Assembly: GCA_008017155.1 (NCBI GenBank)
Contig: SSGX01000043.1
Coordinates: forward strand, 1-64,000
Direction of reading: 5' to 3'
Source: Neisseriales bacterium
GTDB lineage: Bacteria > Pseudomonadota > Gammaproteobacteria > Burkholderiales > UBA11063
Length of the DNA stretch: 64,000 nucleotides
Below the pieces are notes generated by a model. The model worked only from the letters and a program-made list of their open reading frames with translations, did no database searches and was not told the DNA's origin. The translations under genes were made by a program, and so were the position numbers. This document shows, one piece after another, positions 36,304 to 45,866 of this stretch; the stretch's first letter is position 1; every line of letters begins with the position of its first letter.

Positions 36304-37652
36304 AGCGTACCTTTCAGGGCTAATTCTATACTTGCCATTGCACCGCGTGCTTTAAGATAGGTTTCTTCAACTTCTTTTTCTGGGACTGAATCATAAACAA
36401 TTCCGGCACCAGTTCTTACTTCAACTGTTGAACCATGTTTAAAAATCGTCCGAATCGTAATCGCACTAGTCAGATTACCAGATTCATCAACTATCATAAC
36501 TGCGCCACCATATGCACCACGTCTGGTTGCTTCAAGCTCATCAATAATCTCCATTGCCCGAATTTTTGGTGCGCCAGATAAAGTACCTGCTGGCAACACA
36601 GATTTTAAAACATCAAACGAGTTATATTTCGAATCCATTTGTCCAACTACATGCGAAACGATATGGCTTACATGCGAGTAGGTTTTTACATTTTTAAATT
36701 TGGTAACACTTACCGTACCGGGTTTTGCCATTGCTCCAACATCATTACGGGCTAAATCTACCAACATGATATGTTCTGAAGTTTCCTTCGGGTCATTAAG
36801 TAGTTTATTTATATCATCGCCTTTTTTACAGGTACCGGCAATTGGCACCGTTTCAATTACACCATCTTTTACCCCAACCAATAACTCAGGTGAAGCACCA
36901 ATTATTGAAAAATCAGCCTCTTCAAATAAAAATAAATATGGCGTTGGATTAAGTTTACGTAATGCGCGATATAAGGCAAATGAACTGATATTTATATCAG
37001 CACTAAATGTCCGTGATAATACCACCTGAAAAATATCGCCCTGACGGATATATTCTTTGGCTCGTTTTACCTTATCAGCAAATTCAGCATCACTAACATC
37101 AGGTTCAAGAGTAATCATTTTTTGTGGATGTGTAACTGGTAAGCCATTTATCGAAAAGAGTTTTTGTACTACTTGATTTAATTCCTCTTCGCTTCCTTCA
37201 TGTTTGATTACCAATTTTTGGGCTTGATGGTCAAAGCTAATCACAGTTTTATAGATTCTAAAGAAGAAATCTGGTACGGCTTTGGGAGGATGCCTATCTG
37301 GCAATTTTTCTTTTACCCTTACCCCATCATAAGTAACAAAACCGAAAGACTTACGCCCAACTGTAAATTCAGGCAATAGTAAGTATGGATCAATTGAATG
37401 ATTTACTGTATTACCTGCAAAATCAATATGCACGTCCATACCTCTAGCACTAAACGTAGCCAGTGGATTAATACCGATAAACGATGCCTTACCGTAGCCT
37501 TCATCATAAGCTGATTCCATCATGGTACTACCAGCACCACCAACCGCAGCATAAGCCAGAATTGGCGTCATGGTATCGTAATCAAGTTCTCTGGTTAAAA
37601 ATTGCCGATTACTAAAGGCAGCATCCAGATTTTTATCATTAAATAAACTCAT
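36300..37652 (-). CDS. trpE: anthranilate synthase component I
   Basis: The product of 450 residues has the chorismate-binding core: GDIFQVVLSRTF, FLFEEADFSIIGASPELLVGV, ETVPIAGTCKKG, DLARNDVGAMAKPGTVSV, HIVSHVVGQM, LPAGTLSGAPKIRAMEIIDELE and IRTIFKHGSTVEVRTGAGIVYDS. These fit anthranilate synthase; a PabB role is less likely given its place at the head of the trp operon. AGGA lies 7 nt before the ATG. Transcription should begin about 105 nt upstream at a promoter covered by a palindrome (37762-37779). Confidence 0.95.
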   Translation of the reverse strand: MSLFNDKNLDAAFSNRQFLTRELDYDTMTPILAYAAVGGAGSTMMESAYDEGYGKASFIGINPLATFSARGMDVHIDFAGNTVNHSIDPYLLLPEFTVGRKSFGFVTYDGVRVKEKLPDRHPPKAVPDFFFRIYKTVISFDHQAQKLVIKHEGSEEELNQVVQKLFSINGLPVTHPQKMITLEPDVSDAEFADKVKRAKEYIRQGDIFQVVLSRTFSADINISSFALYRALRKLNPTPYLFLFEEADFSIIGASPELLVGVKDGVIETVPIAGTCKKGDDINKLLNDPKETSEHIMLVDLARNDVGAMAKPGTVSVTKFKNVKTYSHVSHIVSHVVGQMDSKYNSFDVLKSVLPAGTLSGAPKIRAMEIIDELEATRRGAYGGAVMIVDESGNLTSAITIRTIFKHGSTVEVRTGAGIVYDSVPEKEVEETYLKARGAMASIELALKGTL

Positions 37653-37761
37653 ATTATGTCCTATTGGGGCTTTATTTTATAACTGCATTATTATATCTCA
37701 ACCACCCACTAATTAGATGTCTGATTGAATTAAGAAAGAATAGTTTTTACTCTGTAATGAC

Positions 37762-37793
37762 GTAATGATACATCATTACAAAATATTTGTCAA
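37762..37793 (-). promoter_or_regulatory. trp operon promoter with overlapping palindromic operator candidate
   Basis: On the minus strand TTGACA (37788-37793), a 17-bp spacer and TATCAT (37765-37770) form a strong sigma70-type promoter. The -10 sits inside the 18-bp sequence GTAATGATGTATCATTAC (37762-37779), with 8-bp arms and a 2-bp centre. A further half-site (GTAATGAC on the plus strand) lies at 37754-37761. The length and the GTA...TAC ends recall the E. coli TrpR operator, but the interior differs. No Trp-rich leader peptide was found in the leader. Confidence 0.6.
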
Positions 37794-37897
37794 GAATAGA
37801 ATAATTTTTTAGAAAACTGATATTTGACTATAACCAATAAATGTCATCAAAAATTAAGAAAGTGTAAATATTACTAAGATCCTTTAAAGCTTAATAG

Positions 37898-39283
37898 TTA
37901 ATACCAACCAGTCAGATAAAAAACCCCAATAGCAACAAAAACCGCAAGAGTTTTAATAATGGTTATTACAAAAATATCTTTATATGCTTCTTTATGAGTT
38001 AAACCCGTCACTGCCAGAAGTGTTATCACTGCACCATTATGAGGTAAAGTATCCATTCCGCCGGACGCCATCGAAGCAATCCGATGTAAGACCTCTAATG
38101 GAATATGTAGCTGGTCTGCCATATTAATAAACTGGCTTGACATTGTTGCTAGTGCAATACTCATGCCGCCTGATGCTGAACCAGTTATACCTGCTAGCGT
38201 AGTTACTGTAATTGCCTCATTAACCAACGGATTTGGGATTTTTTCTAGACTAGCAGCGATTGCAGTAAACCCAGGTAATAAGGCAATAACTGCACCAAAA
38301 CCATATTCGGAAGCCGTATTTAATGAAGCAAGTAATGCACCACCAACTGCGGCTTTGCTTCCTTCAGCAAAATTACGCAACACTCTTCTAAATGCAAAAA
38401 TAAATACCGTTAAGATTCCAGTTATTAATGCTAGTTCCACTGCCCAGATGGCAATTAGCTTACCACTTTCGACGATGATCGGCTTAGATCCCAGTGAAAT
38501 AGTAAATTCTTTGCCGTAATAAAAAGGAATCAATCGAGTGAAAATCAGATTACTGATACCAACAACTAATAATGGCAAGATTGCAACTAGTGGATTAATA
38601 TTTAATTCTTCATTTGGCGTTGCTGGCTCGTTTAGTAGTTTAACTCCGTAACCTTCTTTCGCATTTATGGCAAATTTACGACAGTGATTAAGATATAAAA
38701 GTCCACAAATTAAAATAAAAACACTACCAATCACTCCAAGAATCGGTGCCGCCCAAGTAGTTGTATTAAAAAATGTAGTTGGGATAATATTTTGGATCTG
38801 TGGTGTGCCGGGTAATGAATCCATCGTAAAAGTAAACGCGCCAAGGGCAATTGTTGCTGGTATTAAGCGCTTTGGAATCTCACCAGCTTTAAATAGCTCA
38901 CTGGCAAACGGATAGACGGCAAAGACTACTACAAATAATGATACTCCGCCATAGGTTAGAATTGCACAGACTACGACTATTGCGAGGATTGAGCGCTCTT
39001 TACCGATTAGTCCGATTGCTGCTTTGACAATTGCTTTGGAAAACCCTGAGAGTTCAATAACCTTACCAAAAATAGCACCAAGAACAAAAACTGGAAAATA
39101 TAACTTAATGAAATCCACCATCTTAGGCATAAAGACCCCGGAAAATACCGGAGCAACCAGCTTAGGTTCAGTAATCAGCACTGCTAATAAAGCTGCAATT
39201 GGGGCAAATAAAATTACGCTATAGCCACGATAAGCAATGAACATTAGAAAAACCAGAGCAAAAGTAACGATTAGGATGCTCAT
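37898..39283 (-). CDS. GntP-family permease
   Basis: The product of 461 residues has about 12-14 membrane segments with family features: YRGYSVILFAPIAALLAVLI, GGVSLFVVVFAVYPFA, DSLPGTPQIQNIIPTTFF, ALLPGFTAIAASLE, GSASGGMSIAL and MASGGMDTLPHNGAVITLL. GntP-type proteins are proton symporters of gluconate and other organic acids such as hydroxybutyrate. The GTPQIQN segment is shared by the branch that carries other hydroxy acids, so gluconate should not be assumed. The gene has no operon partner. Confidence 0.85.
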   Translation of the reverse strand: MSILIVTFALVFLMFIAYRGYSVILFAPIAALLAVLITEPKLVAPVFSGVFMPKMVDFIKLYFPVFVLGAIFGKVIELSGFSKAIVKAAIGLIGKERSILAIVVVCAILTYGGVSLFVVVFAVYPFASELFKAGEIPKRLIPATIALGAFTFTMDSLPGTPQIQNIIPTTFFNTTTWAAPILGVIGSVFILICGLLYLNHCRKFAINAKEGYGVKLLNEPATPNEELNINPLVAILPLLVVGISNLIFTRLIPFYYGKEFTISLGSKPIIVESGKLIAIWAVELALITGILTVFIFAFRRVLRNFAEGSKAAVGGALLASLNTASEYGFGAVIALLPGFTAIAASLEKIPNPLVNEAITVTTLAGITGSASGGMSIALATMSSQFINMADQLHIPLEVLHRIASMASGGMDTLPHNGAVITLLAVTGLTHKEAYKDIFVITIIKTLAVFVAIGVFYLTGWY

Positions 39284-39387
39284 AATATTGCCTCTTGATA
39301 GATCTTAAAACTTACTTACCCGCTAGCTTGGGGATTATTCTAAGTGTATATGTTTTATTCGAACTTTAAAAAAGATTAATCAGTAAA

Positions 39388-39410
39388 TAAAAAAGGTGCA
39401 CTAGGCACCT
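39388..39410 (-). terminator. rho-independent terminator of maeB
   Basis: On the minus strand AGGTGC / GCACCT with a 5-nt loop is followed by a T-run (complement of 39388-39393), 7 bases after the maeB stop. This is a typical intrinsic terminator. Confidence 0.75.
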
Positions 39411-39416
39411 CTTTTA

Positions 39417-41708
39417 TTATTTATTTTGAGCTTCAACGCAAGCTAATGCCACCATATTTACAATCCTTCTGACTGTAGAAATAGGACTTAAAATATGTGC
39501 TGGTTTATTCATTCCCATCAGGATTGGGCCAACGGTTACACCATCAGAAGAAGATACCCGCATTAAATTATACGAAATACTTGCTGCTTCAATATTTGGC
39601 ATAACTAGTAAATTAGCCGGACCAACCAGTGGAGAATCTGGAATTGTACGATTTCTGATATCTGGAATCATCGCTGCATCAGCATGCATTTCACCATCGA
39701 TCATCAAATCTGGTTCGCGCGCCTGTACCATTTCCAGTACTTTACGCATTTTTATTGCACTTGGAGATTCCATATGTGAGCCAAAACTACTATGTGATAC
39801 CAATGCAACACGAGGCTGTAAGCCAAAATGACGGATGATTTTAGCCCCCATTTGTGTGATTTCAGCCAATTCTTCAGCATTTGGATTTTCATTTACATGA
39901 GTATCGGTGATAAATAAGCTACTTTCTTGTAGAATCAATGCGTTCATTGCCGCAGAAATTTTACCTGGATTATCATAGCCAATCACATCGCGAATAATTT
40001 CAAAATGATTCCGGTATTTACCAACCAGTCCACAGATCATAGCATCAGCATCGCCATTAAGTATCAGCATTGACCCAATTAGAGTATGGCGGGTTAACAT
40101 ATGATCACGAGCTGTATCTTCAGTGATACCTTTACGTTTCATCATTTGATAATAACGCTGCCATAGTGATTTATAGCGATGATCATTTTCGATATTTACC
40201 AATTCAAAATGGACACCAGCCTCAATTTTTAATCCAAGTTTTTGGATTCGTTTTTCAATCACGAATGGACGCCCAATTAGGATTGGCTTCGCTAATTTAA
40301 GTTCGTTGATTTCAGATACTGCTAATAATGCACGCTCCTCTTCACCTTCACATAAGATTATGCGTTGAGGTTTAATTTTTGCTGCATTCATTACCGGACG
40401 CATGAACATGCTTGAACGGTAAATATATTTATTTAATCCTTGGGTGTAAGCAGCAAAATCATTGATATTGCGAGTTGCAACCCCACTTTCCATAGCTGCT
40501 TTAGCAACTGCAGGAGCAATAACTTGAATCAAACGTGGATCTAGTGGTTTTGGAATCAGATATTCACGACCAAAACGTAGTTCCTGTCCACCGTAAGCTT
40601 TAGCAACGACCTCATTTGGTTCTAATGTTGCCAGTTCAGCAATTGCATTTACTGTTGCAATTTTCATAGCTTCATTGATTGCAGTTGCACCAACATCTAA
40701 TGCACCACGGAAAATATAAGGGAAGCAGAGCGCATTATTTACTTGATTAGGAAAATCACTACGACCTGTAGCCATAATTGCATCAGGACGAACTTCACGT
40801 ACTAATTCTGGCATAATTTCTGGCGTTGGATTCGCTAAGGCAAAAACTAGCGGGTCACGCGCCATTTTCTTAATCATTTCCTGCGTTGCTGTACCAGGAC
40901 CTGACAATCCAAGAAAGATATCTGCATTTTCCATCGCATCTTCAAGCGTACGATAGTGTGTAGTTTGGCAATATTGTTGTTTCGAAGCATCTAATTTACC
41001 TTCACGTTCGCTATGGATAACCCCTTTGGAATCGCAAACATAAATATTTTTCTTGGAAGCACCAAGGCTTACCAATAAATTAAGACAAGCGATTGCCGCT
41101 GCACCAGCTCCGGAAACAACGATTTTTACATCTTCAATCTTTTTATTGACAATTTTAAGACCATTGATTGTACCAGCGGCTACAACGATTGCTGTACCAT
41201 GTTGATCATCATGAAATACTGGAATTGCCAGGCGCTCTTTAAGCCTGCGTTCAATTTCAAAACACTCAGGTGCTTTGATATCTTCAAGATTAATACCACC
41301 AAAAGTTGGTTCTAAGGCAGCTACTACCTCAACAAATTTATCAATATCAGTTTCGTTAACTTCAATATCAAATACATCTATCCCGGCAAATTTCTTGAAT
41401 AAGATTCCTTTACCTTCCATTACTGGTTTTCCAGCTAGAGCTCCAATATTACCAAGCCCTAGAACTGCAGTTCCATTACTGATTACTGCTACTAGGTTAC
41501 CTTTATTGGTATATTCATATGCGTTAGCCGGATCTTTTTCTATTTCCAGACATGGAGCAGCTACTCCAGGAGAGTATGCTAGCGATAAATCACGCTGGGT
41601 TGCAACAGGTTTGGTGGATACAACCTGCGTTTTTCCAGGTTTTGGTGAACGGTGATATTCTAGTGCATCTTTGGTCAGTTGTTCGGGTAATTGAAACTTT
41701 TCACTCAT
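39417..41708 (-). CDS. maeB: NADP-dependent malic enzyme with C-terminal phosphotransacetylase-like domain
   Basis: The product of 763 residues has the large MaeB architecture. The N-terminal malic-enzyme part (about 1-425) contains [67 protein letters not shown] and [11 protein letters not shown]. The C-terminal phosphate acetyltransferase-like domain (about 430-755) has [11 protein letters not shown] and [13 protein letters not shown]. It oxidatively decarboxylates malate to pyruvate, giving NADPH. The C-domain is thought to be regulatory. A GGAG lies 8 nt before the ATG. A small promoter-like region lies on the other strand upstream. Confidence 0.96.
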   Translation of the reverse strand: MSEKFQLPEQLTKDALEYHRSPKPGKTQVVSTKPVATQRDLSLAYSPGVAAPCLEIEKDPANAYEYTNKGNLVAVISNGTAVLGLGNIGALAGKPVMEGKGILFKKFAGIDVFDIEVNETDIDKFVEVVAALEPTFGGINLEDIKAPECFEIERRLKERLAIPVFHDDQHGTAIVVAAGTINGLKIVNKKIEDVKIVVSGAGAAAIACLNLLVSLGASKKNIYVCDSKGVIHSEREGKLDASKQQYCQTTHYRTLEDAMENADIFLGLSGPGTATQEMIKKMARDPLVFALANPTPEIMPELVREVRPDAIMATGRSDFPNQVNNALCFPYIFRGALDVGATAINEAMKIATVNAIAELATLEPNEVVAKAYGGQELRFGREYLIPKPLDPRLIQVIAPAVAKAAMESGVATRNINDFAAYTQGLNKYIYRSSMFMRPVMNAAKIKPQRIILCEGEEERALLAVSEINELKLAKPILIGRPFVIEKRIQKLGLKIEAGVHFELVNIENDHRYKSLWQRYYQMMKRKGITEDTARDHMLTRHTLIGSMLILNGDADAMICGLVGKYRNHFEIIRDVIGYDNPGKISAAMNALILQESSLFITDTHVNENPNAEELAEITQMGAKIIRHFGLQPRVALVSHSSFGSHMESPSAIKMRKVLEMVQAREPDLMIDGEMHADAAMIPDIRNRTIPDSPLVGPANLLVMPNIEAASISYNLMRVSSSDGVTVGPILMGMNKPAHILSPISTVRRIVNMVALACVEAQNK

Positions 41709-41817
41709 ATATGTGCTCCAAAAGCAAAATTACAAAATAGTTTTTAGCAATGTATTTTACTATGCCTCAAATTTGTCTCTTACTAATTCAATACTGCGCC
41801 GCAATATTTACCCAAAA

Positions 41818-41847
41818 TTGACCCGAATCTCTTATATTTGTTATAAT
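41818..41847 (+). promoter_or_regulatory. sigma70-type promoter
   Basis: TTGACC (5 of 6 consensus bases) is followed after 18 bp by a perfect TATAAT. It is about 540 bp ahead of the next large gene, so it probably drives the small ORF or an RNA. Confidence 0.6.
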
Positions 41848-41854
41848 AGTCGCC

Positions 41855-41879
41855 TTACAGTGTAAGAACTATACTGTAA
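41855..41879. promoter_or_regulatory. inverted repeat at the transcription start, operator candidate
   Basis: TTACAGT and ACTGTAA form a 7-bp inverted repeat with an 11-nt spacer. The left half also belongs to a compact dyad (TTACAGTGTAA). Its position over the predicted transcription start suggests a repressor site. Confidence 0.4.
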
Positions 41880-41978
41880 ATTACTATTGCTCTAATTTTT
41901 TAGAAGGATCATTTTCGTTCATTTGTATCAAATAAAAATACTAATGAAATTGCTAAACTAATGAAGAGGGTTTAAATT

Positions 41979-42098
41979 ATGTTAAACTATACCAAACGCA
42001 AAATTCTTAAATATATTGAAATCAATAATCCTAATTCAACTTATCTTGAGCTTGTTGCTCTTATCTATTTCTCTGAAATATACCTAATCAATACGTAG
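41979..42098 (+). CDS. possible small protein, 39 aa, unknown
   Basis: The ATG is preceded by GAGGG 8-9 nt upstream and opens 39 codons. The peptide starts basic (MLNYTKRKILKYIEI) and its second half is hydrophobic (YLELVALIYFSEIYLI), so it might be an amphipathic or membrane-associated microprotein. It is about 125 bp downstream of a strong promoter. No homologue is recognised. Evidence is limited to promoter and ribosome-binding site. Confidence 0.4.
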   Translation: MLNYTKRKILKYIEINNPNSTYLELVALIYFSEIYLINT

Positions 42099-42381
42099 TC
42101 TAATTTTTCTACATTACAATTTTGAGAATATTTGCCGTCATTACAAATGATTTTAATTATTATTTGATTCTTTGACGCATTCAGTCTAATCTGTAATTAT
42201 CTTATATCTGCTGTAATTTTAGATTTATTATTACTCTGTAGTTGTATTTATATGCAAGTTTGATAATTTAATCATTAATTATTAGCATACTAAAAATGAC
42301 TATTCGTGAATTTACTTAGTTAGTGAGTTACGAATTATTTAAATTTCATCTGTAAGCATCTTGCAGAAGAAAGGATTAGAA

Positions 42382-43674
42382 ATGTTTAGGAAATTTCTTA
42401 ACCGAAATGGTTTAACTAGTGAAATGTCAGATTTTATTAAATCTTCATTTGGAAATATTATTGAATGGTATGATTTTACCATTTATGGGCTTTTTGCTTT
42501 ACAGATTGCTAAAAGTTTTTTCCCCAATGACAACCGACTTATTTCATTGATGCTTATTTTTGCAACGTTTGCTATAGGTTTTTTAGCTAGACCGCTAGGT
42601 TCGCTTATTTTTGGTATCTTGGGCGATAACTATGGTAAGTCATATGCAGTTAATCTCTCTATTTGGCTTATGGCGATACCAACAATGCTAATTGGTATTT
42701 TACCTTCATATCAGCAAATTGGTATTTTGGCACCAATATTACTTATCATACTACGTATTTGTCAAGGAATCTCAGCAGGTGGGCAATTCTCTGGTTTAAT
42801 CACGATTGCTTTTGAAAAATACCGTTCTAATAGTTCTTTACTTGTAAGCTTAGTTTATTCGATTTCAGTGATGGGGTGCTTTGCTGCCTCCTTAATTGGT
42901 TATTTATCAATCACCATTATTAGTCTATTTACTCCCGAGTCGCTATTTATTAAGTCGCTTATTTGGCGGATTCCATTTATTTTAAGCATTGTTTTATTCT
43001 ATTTTTATCATAAAATGGTACCGCATATTGAAAAAGAATCTGTAGTAAAGAAAATTAGTTTCAAATTTACTGATATTCTAAAAGAACAGCCTTCGACATT
43101 TTTTTGCATGCTTGCTTTAAGTCTATCAACTGGTATGATCTATTATACTTTATTTACCTATCTTGTTACCTATATGCAATTACATGCAGGATTAAGTAAG
43201 CAAATGGCATTTTTTGTTATGAATGGTATTTTAGCTCTTTCAGTAATACTTTATCCAACTTTTGGCTACTTGGCAAATAATTCAGTAAATCGTGTGAGAG
43301 TAGCACGAATCTATAGTTTATGCTTATTAGTTATGGCAGCTTTATTTAATCTACATCTACTGAATCAATTCTACGGATTATTAAGCATCATTCTTATGGT
43401 AGTTTTCTTTTGTGCTGTGACATCATATACAACGAGTTATTTTGCTGAAGTTTTTGCAAAAAAATATCGGATGACTGCTTGCTCGCTTAGTTTTAATGGC
43501 GGGATGTCAATTGCAGGTTGTGCTCCGTTACTTGCTGAGTTGTTTAGTTCAAAATCAAGTTTGGGTCTATCATTTTTTATCATGATTATTACTTGTCTTA
43601 TGCTTGTTAGTTTGTCCATTTTGAGTAAAATAATCAAACCCAAAGTAGTTCTGGTGCCTCATCATGCAAAGTAA
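42382..43674 (+). CDS. MFS transporter, metabolite:H+ symporter (MHS) family
   Basis: The ATG at 42382 has AAAGGA just upstream; the frame opens with a TTG at 42361 that lacks one. The product of 430 residues has twelve helices and the MHS hallmarks SSFGNIIEWYDFTIYGL at helix 1, LGSLIFGILGDNYGKSYA at loop 2-3 and GQFSG in the middle. MHS members carry alpha-ketoglutarate, citrate, proline, betaine or shikimate; the substrate is open. The gene overlaps the following outer-membrane protein gene by 11 bp, which suggests a coupled inner- and outer-membrane pair. Confidence 0.88.
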   Translation: MFRKFLNRNGLTSEMSDFIKSSFGNIIEWYDFTIYGLFALQIAKSFFPNDNRLISLMLIFATFAIGFLARPLGSLIFGILGDNYGKSYAVNLSIWLMAIPTMLIGILPSYQQIGILAPILLIILRICQGISAGGQFSGLITIAFEKYRSNSSLLVSLVYSISVMGCFAASLIGYLSITIISLFTPESLFIKSLIWRIPFILSIVLFYFYHKMVPHIEKESVVKKISFKFTDILKEQPSTFFCMLALSLSTGMIYYTLFTYLVTYMQLHAGLSKQMAFFVMNGILALSVILYPTFGYLANNSVNRVRVARIYSLCLLVMAALFNLHLLNQFYGLLSIILMVVFFCAVTSYTTSYFAEVFAKKYRMTACSLSFNGGMSIAGCAPLLAELFSSKSSLGLSFFIMIITCLMLVSLSILSKIIKPKVVLVPHHAK

Positions 43675-44542
43675 GATTAGCTTATTTTTTGCTACGCTTA
43701 TTAGTATTTTTTGCATTAATTATGCTTATGCAACTGAGCAAATAATTTCCGAAAATGAATCCATGGATTATAATTATTACATGTTTCAACTATATCAAAG
43801 TCAGGCAAGTTTATATAAAAGCCAGATTTCTGAGCCTGAGTCAGGAGTAGTAATAAATGGTTCGGAATCTACCCAGTATAATCCATGGCATGGGAGTCAG
43901 TTTGCTTTTGGAGCTGGGGGAACTACGGGAGATAGTAATACCAGTAATGCACAGATCAATACTCTTATCAATTATAAACCTTCGGAAGGTGAAATTGGCT
44001 GGAATTTCAATACTATTGAGCAATATAACTATATTTATTCGACCAATTCGACAGATAATAAGAATCGGCTGTATATTCAGCAAAATGGTAGTTATATGTT
44101 TACGGAACATAATGGTGCTTTTGCGCAAGCATCATATTTAAATGATGCTAATGATGGATACTTTTATGTTTGGAATCAAAATGCTGGTTATCAATTACAA
44201 GTCTTCTCTAATAAAAGTAATAATCTATTACTTAGCTTTGGTCCGGGTATTCAAGAAAGACAAATTACGACTAATAATAATGTAGAAATAAAACCATCAT
44301 GGTTAACCCAAATTACATATAATCTTAGCCTGAATAAAGTCATCTCTTTTAATGAGCAGTTACAAAACGTTGCAACTGCGGATAATAACTCCAGCTATTC
44401 AATAACAACCCTGACTTTAGAGGTTTTTGATGGTTTTGGGGTCAATTTTAATTATCAGGTGACATATAACTCAAACCCTGTAGGTGGTAAGGCAAGATTA
44501 AATACTATCAGTGGAGTTAATCTTGTATATGCAATTGATTAG
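43664..44542 (+). CDS. outer-membrane protein, DUF481 (YdiY-like)
   Basis: The product of 292 residues starts with a signal peptide (SLFFATLISIFCINYAYA). The mature part has the DUF481 pattern: FAFGAGGTTGDSNTSNAQ, repeated aromatic beta strands (NSTDNKNRLYIQQNGSYMF) and LLLSFGPGIQERQ. Such proteins are predicted outer-membrane barrels of unknown function. Its start lies inside the MHS transporter gene, and it is 35 bp before the mechanosensitive channel gene. Confidence 0.75.
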   Translation: MQSKISLFFATLISIFCINYAYATEQIISENESMDYNYYMFQLYQSQASLYKSQISEPESGVVINGSESTQYNPWHGSQFAFGAGGTTGDSNTSNAQINTLINYKPSEGEIGWNFNTIEQYNYIYSTNSTDNKNRLYIQQNGSYMFTEHNGAFAQASYLNDANDGYFYVWNQNAGYQLQVFSNKSNNLLLSFGPGIQERQITTNNNVEIKPSWLTQITYNLSLNKVISFNEQLQNVATADNNSSYSITTLTLEVFDGFGVNFNYQVTYNSNPVGGKARLNTISGVNLVYAID

Positions 44543-44577
44543 ATTTTGTGAACTAAATAGACTTTTAAGGTGCGGTT

Positions 44578-45840
44578 ATGAATGAATTTTTATTAATAAA
44601 TTCTAATAATATAGGTGATTTGATTGGTGTTAGTGGTTTAATCCAGTTTGGTTTAGCTCTACTCTCAATTCTTATTACCTATGTTTTAGCTTGTTCGATT
44701 AAGCGTAAGGTTAGTCGTTCAATTGCTAAAATTGGAGCATTTTGGCTTGGGTTACTTGATAAAGTTATTCGTCCTTTTGTATTCACCATAGTTTCAACTA
44801 TAGCTGGAGGCGCTTTGGAGTTAGCATATGCTTATACCCCAGTCTTATTGTATACCTTTTCCATAATTGGAATGATTATTTTATTTCTGAAAATCACAGT
44901 ATACAGTTTTGATTATACCTTAAAGACGAATAAATATCGTAAACAAATTAAAACATTAATCAAGCTAGTATTAATTGCAGTTATAGTATTTTGGACAACT
45001 AATCTAGATGTTGTCTTGGCAAGTCAATTAGGCAAAATAGTTCTACACTTTGGTAAAAGTCAGCTCTCGTTATGGGATTTTCTTCATGAGATTATTATAA
45101 TTGTGTTTGCTTTGGGGATAATGCTTCTTGCAGCAGTTGCTCTTGATGGTTGGATTAAAGGGTTGCGCGAAATTGATGGAAATCTAAAGCAATTATTACT
45201 CAGAACATCAAAGATTTTAGTTGTAGTTGTTGGTGTCTTTATGGTTTTACCAAGCCTTGGTTTTGATTTGACTGCGCTTTCGGTGTTGGGCGGTGCAGTT
45301 GGGGTTGGTATTGGTTTTGGATTACAAAAGATTGCTAGTAATTTTCTCAGTGGTTTTATTATTCTTCTGGATAAATCAATCAAGATTGGCGATCGAATCA
45401 TTATCAATAATGTAACTGGCGTAGTTACTAGGATTACAACTCGTTATGTAGTGATGCAAGGCTTTGATGGTTCTGAAATGTTGATTCCAAATGAAAAATT
45501 TATTACTGATCCGGTTATTAATCAAACTTATTCAAATGGGGATATTGGTATTGAATTAGTTATTTCTGTTGGCTATTCTTCTGATTTAGTGTTAGTTATT
45601 GATACACTTAAGGAGTGTATCGCTAGCGTACCTGAAATTAACCAAACTAAGGAACCTTCTGTTTATATTCAAAAATTAAATGAGTCAGCAATAGATATCT
45701 TTGTAAGAGTATGGCCAATTGATGCATTAAATCACGCAACTACAGTACGGAATAAATTGAATATTGCTATAATTGAGTCATTCCGTAAGAAAAATATTGA
45801 GATCCCGTTTCCTAAGCGCGATATTACAATTTTAAAATAA
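44578..45840 (+). CDS. mechanosensitive ion channel, MscS family
   Basis: The product of 420 residues has about five or six N-terminal membrane helices, then the pore helix and beta domain of MscS proteins: GGAVGVGIGFGLQKIASNFLSGFIILLDKSIKIGD, a Gly/Ala-rich TM3 followed by the conserved beta-domain entry, and MLIPNEKFITDPVINQ. It is longer than E. coli MscS (286 residues) because of extra N-terminal helices. It releases solutes on hypo-osmotic shock through the inner membrane. The start has AAGGTG just upstream. Confidence 0.93.
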   Translation: MNEFLLINSNNIGDLIGVSGLIQFGLALLSILITYVLACSIKRKVSRSIAKIGAFWLGLLDKVIRPFVFTIVSTIAGGALELAYAYTPVLLYTFSIIGMIILFLKITVYSFDYTLKTNKYRKQIKTLIKLVLIAVIVFWTTNLDVVLASQLGKIVLHFGKSQLSLWDFLHEIIIIVFALGIMLLAAVALDGWIKGLREIDGNLKQLLLRTSKILVVVVGVFMVLPSLGFDLTALSVLGGAVGVGIGFGLQKIASNFLSGFIILLDKSIKIGDRIIINNVTGVVTRITTRYVVMQGFDGSEMLIPNEKFITDPVINQTYSNGDIGIELVISVGYSSDLVLVIDTLKECIASVPEINQTKEPSVYIQKLNESAIDIFVRVWPIDALNHATTVRNKLNIAIIESFRKKNIEIPFPKRDITILK

Positions 45841-45866
45841 GCGGAATATTTATTTAATAGGTATAT

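Larger units (their letters stand above)
41709..42381. other. long intergenic region with one clear promoter and a small ORF
   Basis: This AT-rich stretch of about 670 bp lies between divergent maeB and the MHS transporter gene. It contains a plus-strand promoter (41818-41847), an inverted repeat just after it (41855-41879) and a 39-codon ORF (41979-42098). From 42100 to 42360 nothing recognisable was seen. A small RNA transcribed from this promoter is possible. Confidence 0.5.

Noticed and set aside
37653-37760. Trp leader peptide for attenuation
   Set aside because: The leader of about 105 nt has no ORF with a run of Trp codons and no terminator-type hairpin; one isolated TGG is not enough.
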